Both the position numbers and the translations under genes were made by a program. A DNA stretch of 64,000 bases from Agathobaculum butyriciproducens. GTDB lineage: Bacteria > Bacillota > Clostridia > Oscillospirales > Butyricicoccaceae. Shown here piece after piece: positions 59,929 to 64,000 of this stretch. Below the pieces are notes generated by a model. The model did no database searches and was not told the DNA's origin. It saw only the letters and a program-made list of their open reading frames with translations. The DNA lies in contig QEKJ01000004.1 in NCBI GenBank assembly GCA_003096535.1, positions 1 through 64,000 on the forward strand, given 5' to 3'. How positions within the stretch are numbered: the stretch's first letter is position 1; each line of letters begins with the position of its first letter.

Positions 59929-60984
59929 TTATTCTCCTTCATAATGTGCGATTTCGTCCATCAGTGCATCCACAAGCTGCTCCTGCGGCACCTTTTTGAT
60001 GATCTCGCCGCGGCGGAAGATCAGACCGACGCCGTCGCCGCCCGCAATGCCGAGATCGGCTTCACGCGCTTCGCCGGGACCGTTTACCACGCAGCCCATA
60101 ACAGCTACCTTCATCTTCTTGCCGCGAATGCTCTGGCAGCGCTGCTCAACCTCTTTGGCAATGTCGATGAGATTGATGCGCGTGCGGCCGCAGGTCGGGC
60201 AGGAAACCACGTTGATGCCCTCTTCCGCTCTGCCGACAGCCTTGAGAATCGCCTTTGCCGCGTAGACCTCCTTGACCGGATCATCGGTCAGGCTCACGCG
60301 GATGGTGTCGCCTACGCCGAGCGCCAGCAGGCCGCCGATGCCGGCAGCCGACTTGATCGTGCCCATGTACTCAGTGCCCGCCTCGGTCACGCCGAGATGC
60401 AGCGGATAATCGGTCTTTTCGCTCGCCAGCAGGTAGGCCTGCATGGTGTTCGGCACCGAGGATGACTTGATTGAAATGCAGATGTCGTCAAAATCGCAGT
60501 CGTTCAGCAGACCGACGTGATAGAGCGCGCTCTCGACCATCGCCTCGGGCGTCGGCCCGCCGAATTTCTCGAGAATGTGCTTCTCGACCGAGCCGGAGTT
60601 TACGCCGATGCGGATTGGCAGATGGCGTTCCTTTGCCGCCTTCACGACTGCCTGTACGCGGTCCGCGCCGCCGATGTTGCCCGGATTCAGGCGAATCTTG
60701 TCCACGCCGGACTCAATCGCCGCCAGCGCGAGACGGTAGTCAAAATGAATGTCCGCAACCACCGGCAGCGGCGAGCCGGCGCAGATTTCGCGCAGCGCCT
60801 CCGCCGCCTGCATATCCGGCACGGCACAGCGAACAATGTCGCAGCCCGCGTCCGCCAGTGCGCGAATCTGCGCCAGAGTAGCCTTCGCGTCGCGCGTGTC
60901 CGTGTTGGTCATGGACTGCACCGCGATGGGCGCGCCGCCGCCAACCAATACGTCCCTTATCTTGATTTGCTTTGTTATTTTCAT
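59929..60984 (-). CDS. ispG: 4-Hydroxy-3-methylbut-2-enyl diphosphate synthase (flavodoxin/ferredoxin)
   Basis: A 351-residue GcpE/IspG of the MEP isoprenoid pathway, which converts MEcPP to HMBPP. The N-terminal PIAVQSMTNTDTRDA, the TIM-barrel GVNSGSVEKHILEKFGG, and the [4Fe-4S] ligands in SCPTCGRTRINL and MGCVVNGPGEAREADLG are all visible. AGAGGTTAG lies 4-5 bases before ATG 60984. It ends two bases before polC starts. Confidence 0.97.
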   Translation of the reverse strand: MKITKQIKIRDVLVGGGAPIAVQSMTNTDTRDAKATLAQIRALADAGCDIVRCAVPDMQAAEALREICAGSPLPVVADIHFDYRLALAAIESGVDKIRLNPGNIGGADRVQAVVKAAKERHLPIRIGVNSGSVEKHILEKFGGPTPEAMVESALYHVGLLNDCDFDDICISIKSSSVPNTMQAYLLASEKTDYPLHLGVTEAGTEYMGTIKSAAGIGGLLALGVGDTIRVSLTDDPVKEVYAAKAILKAVGRAEEGINVVSCPTCGRTRINLIDIAKEVEQRCQSIRGKKMKVAVMGCVVNGPGEAREADLGIAGGDGVGLIFRRGEIIKKVPQEQLVDALMDEIAHYEGE

Positions 60985-60994
60985 AGCTCTAACC

Positions 60995-61105
60995 TCTCAC
61001 AAATGGAAAATGGAGAATTGTGGTATCACGCTTTGCGCGATGATTGCATAACGGCGCTATGCGCCGCACATTCATTTTCCATTTTCCATTCTCAATTCTC
61101 AATTA
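60995..61105. repeat. Heptamer-repeat block between rseP and ispG
   Basis: ATGGAAAATGGAGAATT at 61003-61019 and its complement (TTTTCCATTTTCCATTCTCA) at 61074-61098 bracket a palindrome around GCGCTATGCGC. Confidence 0.65.
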
Positions 61106-62139
61106 CTGCGCATAAAAATGCGCAGTACGTCCTGCCCGGTCACATACACCATCAGCATAAGCAGAAGCATGAGTCCTGCCGCGTGCACATAGCCCTCGTA
61201 TTTGGGCGGCACAGGCTTGCGGCGAATACCCTCGATGATGAGGAACACGAGCCGACCGCCGTCCAGTGCAGGCAGCGGTAGCAGGTTCATCACGCCGAGG
61301 TTGATCGAGATAAATGCCACAAGCTGGAAGAACGAGATCATGCTGTACTTGGCGGTATCCGCCATGACCTCGGCCACGCCGACCGGACCGGAAAGCTGAT
61401 CCACACCGACCTGTCCGCTGACGAGCATGCCCACGCTCGACCAGACGAGCCGCGCGTAGTTGACGGCGGTGCGCACGCTCATGCTGAGGTGCATGCCAAG
61501 GCTGTCGGGCAGCTCCGCAAAGGTGATGCCAATGCGCTTATTGCCGTTCGCGTCCGTGACCGCTGCTTCGAGCTTGACCGCTAGCAGCGTTACCTTTTCG
61601 CCGTTGCGGCGCACGGTAATTTCATGCGTGGTCGAACCGGTGCGCGCAAGCGCGGTATCGAAATCCGTCCGCACGAGGATGTGGTAGCCGTCGATTTTCA
61701 GAATTTCGTCGCCTGCCTCCAGACCGCCGTCTGCGGCGGCGGTGCTCGCCGGATTGACCTCGCTGATGGTGGAGACGATATAGCCGCCGTTCGGTCCGTT
61801 CGGACGCATGACCGCCAGCACGATAAGGAATCCCACAAGGAAATTCATCAGCGCGCCCGCGCACACGATGAGCATGCGGCGCGGCAGCTTCGCCTTGCCG
61901 AAGGCGTGCTCATTTTCACTTTCACCGTCCTCGCCCTCCATAACGCACGCGCCGCCGAACGGCAGCAGCTTGAGACAGTACAGCGTGCCGTGGTACTCGT
62001 GCTTGAGGAGGGTCGGACCCATGCCGATCCAGAATTCGTTGACCTGCACACCGCCGCGCTTGGCGGTGATGAAATGTCCGAACTCATGCACGATGACCAG
62101 CACACCGAAGGCAAGGATTGCCAGAATGATTTGCAGCAA
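61099..62139 (-). CDS. rseP: RIP metalloprotease RseP (site-2 protease)
   Basis: A 346-residue intramembrane zinc protease. HEFGH (18-22) in the first helix supplies the zinc ligands, LPALDGGRL near residue 290 carries the third, and a central PDZ domain spans about 120-200 (AADGGLEAGDEILKIDG). It cleaves membrane-bound anti-sigma factors or signal peptides. TTG 62139 is the start, with AAAGGAG 7 bases upstream; the longer frame runs into dxr. It lies between dxr and ispG, the usual Firmicute order. Confidence 0.95.
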   Translation of the reverse strand: MLQIILAILAFGVLVIVHEFGHFITAKRGGVQVNEFWIGMGPTLLKHEYHGTLYCLKLLPFGGACVMEGEDGESENEHAFGKAKLPRRMLIVCAGALMNFLVGFLIVLAVMRPNGPNGGYIVSTISEVNPASTAAADGGLEAGDEILKIDGYHILVRTDFDTALARTGSTTHEITVRRNGEKVTLLAVKLEAAVTDANGNKRIGITFAELPDSLGMHLSMSVRTAVNYARLVWSSVGMLVSGQVGVDQLSGPVGVAEVMADTAKYSMISFFQLVAFISINLGVMNLLPLPALDGGRLVFLIIEGIRRKPVPPKYEGYVHAAGLMLLLMLMVYVTGQDVLRIFMRSN

Positions 62140-62156
62140 AGCGTAGCTCCTTTCGG

Positions 62157-63290
62157 TCAGCCGAGCACGATCTCGCGCGCGGCTTTGTCCGCCGCCAGAA
62201 CGTCGTCCAGCGTGATGTCCTTCTTGCATGGAATGGTATCGAGTGCGTATGCAACGCGCTCTGCGATGTCGGTAAAGCCGATCTTACCGTTCAAAAACAG
62301 ACCGACTGCGGCCTCATTTGCACCGTTGAGCACAGCGCCGCGGTCGCCCTTGAGGGAGGCGGCGTGCTTGGCGAGGTTCAGCGCCGGAAACGCCTCATAG
62401 TCGGGTGCGTAGAACGTCAGCTTTGCGACCTCCGCGAGCGACATGCGCGGCACCTTGCACGGCATACGCTGCGGCCATGTCAGCGCCAGCTGGATCGGCA
62501 GACGCATATCCGGCAGACCGAGCTGCGCGATTACCGCTCCGTCCGCAAACTCCACCGCCGAGTGCACGATGCTCTCGCGGTGGACGACAATTTCGATGTC
62601 CTCCGGCGGCAGATCATACAGCCACATGGCTTCGATCAGCTCCAGACCCTTGTTCATCATAGTCGCAGAGTCGATCGTGATTTTTGCACCCATACTCCAG
62701 TTCGGGTGTGCAAGCGCCTGTCCGCGCGTCATGCCGCGCATTTCCTCGAACTTTTTGCCGAAGAACGGACCGCCGGACGCGGTCAGCAGGATTTTGTCGA
62801 TCGGGTTGCCGTTTGCCGCCTGCACGCACTGGAAGATAGCCGAATGCTCGGAATCCACCGGCAGGATGCGCACGCCGTACTGCTTTGCAGCGCTCATCAC
62901 CAGACCACCCGCACACACGAGCGTCTCCTTGTTCGCCAGTGCAATGTCCTTGCCCGCCTTGATGGCCGCCATCGTCGGCAGCAGGCCGACCATGCCGACA
63001 ACCGCCGTTACCACGATGTCCGCGCCGCTCTCGGCGGCACAGGCGATCAGACCGTCCATACCGGTCAAAACCTCAATATCGGTGTCTGCCAGCTTGATTT
63101 TCAGCTCCCTGGCTGCGTTTTCATCCATCGCGCAGACCATTTTCGGATGCAGGGCACGCGCCTGCTCCTCCAATAAGTTTATGCGCCGGTTGGTCGTCAA
63201 TGCGACGACTTCGGCGTCGATCGAAGGCAGAATATCGACCGTTTGCGTGCCGATCGAACCCGTTGAACCTAAAATCGCAATCTTCTTCAT
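62157..63290 (-). CDS. dxr: 1-Deoxy-D-xylulose 5-phosphate reductoisomerase
   Basis: A 377-residue enzyme of the MEP pathway that makes MEP from DXP with NADPH. It begins MKKIAILGSTGSIGTQTVDI (NADPH loop), then NKETLVCAGGLVM, PVDSEHSAIFQC (metal and substrate residues) and SWSMGAKITIDSATMMNKGLE-like NWSMGAKITIDSATMMNKG. AGGAGAAAAA lies directly before ATG 63290, which marks the start against a longer frame running into repeats. Confidence 0.97.
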   Translation of the reverse strand: MKKIAILGSTGSIGTQTVDILPSIDAEVVALTTNRRINLLEEQARALHPKMVCAMDENAARELKIKLADTDIEVLTGMDGLIACAAESGADIVVTAVVGMVGLLPTMAAIKAGKDIALANKETLVCAGGLVMSAAKQYGVRILPVDSEHSAIFQCVQAANGNPIDKILLTASGGPFFGKKFEEMRGMTRGQALAHPNWSMGAKITIDSATMMNKGLELIEAMWLYDLPPEDIEIVVHRESIVHSAVEFADGAVIAQLGLPDMRLPIQLALTWPQRMPCKVPRMSLAEVAKLTFYAPDYEAFPALNLAKHAASLKGDRGAVLNGANEAAVGLFLNGKIGFTDIAERVAYALDTIPCKKDITLDDVLAADKAAREIVLG

Positions 63291-63317
63291 TATTTTTCTC
63301 CTGTTAAACGATTTGGA

Positions 63318-63438
63318 TAATGGAGAATTGAAAATGGAGAATGGAGAATTATGGAACCGCCCTGCGGGCGGAATTAAATCATCGCGCTCTGCGCGATACA
63401 TTCATTTTCCATTTTCCATTCTCCATTCTCAATTTACA
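63318..63438. repeat. Heptamer-repeat block between cdsA and dxr
   Basis: GGAGAATTGAAAATGGAGAA at 63322-63341 and its complement at 63403-63433 flank CGCTCTGCGCG. It is the same design as 60995-61105. Confidence 0.65.
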
Positions 63439-64000
63439 TCACCAGATAATACGGAACAGTAATTCGGCGAAAGGCGCTACGAACAGCACACTGTCGAAAC
63501 GGTCCAGCACACCGCCATGTCCCGGAAAAATATGTCCGTAATCCTTAATGCCGGTCTGGCGCTTGATGACCGAGAACGACAGGTCGCCGATCTCGCCAAG
63601 CACCGCGCCGACTGCACCGAGCACGACCGCCGACCAGAGCGGCATTTCAAGGTCAAGCGTCCGGTTCATAATCACAGCCGCGATGAGCACGAGGACAGCA
63701 CCGCCGACCACGCCGCCGACGGCACCCTCTACCGTCTTTTTCGGGCTGACGACCGGCGCCAGCTTATGCTTGCCGAACAGCATGCCCGAGAACAGAGCGC
63801 AGGTGTCCGCGCCCCAGGCAGCAAGCAGCGGCAGCAGCACGATGAACGAACCGTGGTGGTAGTGCATCTGGAAAATGCGCAGCAGGCTGAGCAGCAGGTA
63901 CGGCACGGCAAGTCCGCCGAAAAACGCCCACGAAACCTGCGAAGCCTTCATGACGTCGTGATATTTCAGCTCAATCGCAAACGAACCGAACAGCAGCACC
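63439..64000 (-). CDS. cdsA: Phosphatidate cytidylyltransferase, C-terminal part
   Basis: The frame is open to the window edge, so the N-terminus is missing. The visible 187 residues hold the last helices of CdsA, which makes CDP-diacylglycerol. The family signature is complete: SPKKTVEGAVGGVVGG, then SFSVIKRQTGIKDYGHIFPGHGGVLDRFDS. It is upstream of dxr in the same direction, as in the uppS-cdsA-dxr-rseP clusters of Firmicutes. Confidence 0.96.
   Translation of the reverse strand, partial: VLLFGSFAIELKYHDVMKASQVSWAFFGGLAVPYLLLSLLRIFQMHYHHGSFIVLLPLLAAWGADTCALFSGMLFGKHKLAPVVSPKKTVEGAVGGVVGGAVLVLIAAVIMNRTLDLEMPLWSAVVLGAVGAVLGEIGDLSFSVIKRQTGIKDYGHIFPGHGGVLDRFDSVLFVAPFAELLFRIIW

Overview
The window is a chromosomal segment of a low-copy, moderately GC-rich Firmicute. 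The best guess is Clostridia, order Oscillospirales. The signs are a PolC-type replicative polymerase, HprK, a YlmC/YmxH sporulation-type protein, consensus sigma-A promoters with 16-18 bp spacers, strong AGGAGG ribosome sites, many TTG/GTG starts, and the dense REP-like and heptamer repeats common in gut Oscillospirales. The family placement is inference. No prophage, transposase, plasmid function or CRISPR array was seen.

Layout. 1-1.9 kb: end of an NfnAB/GltA-type flavoprotein pair. 2.2-6.2 kb: reverse-strand envelope and lipoprotein genes. 6.2-8.7 kb: hprK, rpmB, azlCD. 8.8-9.1 kb: tRNA-Thr and tRNA-Tyr. 9.1-10 kb: structured tRNA-tail repeats and a type I toxin-antitoxin-like locus. 10-13.6 kb: GntR-ABC transporter operon. 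14-23.5 kb: phosphoketolase, threonine deaminase, a DivIVA-like protein, fumarase beta subunit, a deacetylase, rpsB and tsf. 23.6-27.5 kb: repeat-rich DNA with an inverted second copy of the tRNA-Thr/Tyr pair, a promoter-driven array of terminator-like repeats, and a large imperfect palindrome. 27.5-30.8 kb: thioesterase, mutY, hypoxanthine-DNA glycosylase, MATE. 31-34.6 kb: two more toxin-antitoxin-like loci, a hexuronate-type dehydrogenase, and folT behind a THF riboswitch. 34.7-35.8 kb: two tRNA-Leu genes, tRNA-Ser and its tail repeats. 35.8-45.7 kb: NAGPA protein, DEAD-box helicase, metal exporter, CpXC protein, rnpB, murD, an Fst/par-like locus, MATE. 45.8-48.3 kb: TetR, CapA, a flavin-binding protein. 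48.4-55 kb: an eight-gene his operon (hisZG-D-B-H-A-F-I-E) led by a HisZ-HisG fusion. 55.2-64 kb: the cdsA-dxr-rseP-ispG-polC operon.

Most interesting. (1) Three loci (9.6, 31.2 and 33.5 kb) share one design. Two RNAs converge, their 5' ends are mirror copies, and the -35 box of the antisense promoter lies in the loop of the opposing transcript's terminator. (2) A fourth locus at 44.0 kb matches the Fst/par plan: a roughly 60-nt RNA, paired direct repeats and a shared bidirectional terminator. (3) tRNA-Tyr and tRNA-Ser genes are each followed by a very long hairpin that copies the tRNA 3' end in reverse, then by repeats whose stems covary and which carry more pieces of that tRNA. (4) 26.45-27.4 kb holds no gene but does hold a consensus promoter, a 4 x 66-bp array and a diverged head-to-head duplicated structured element.
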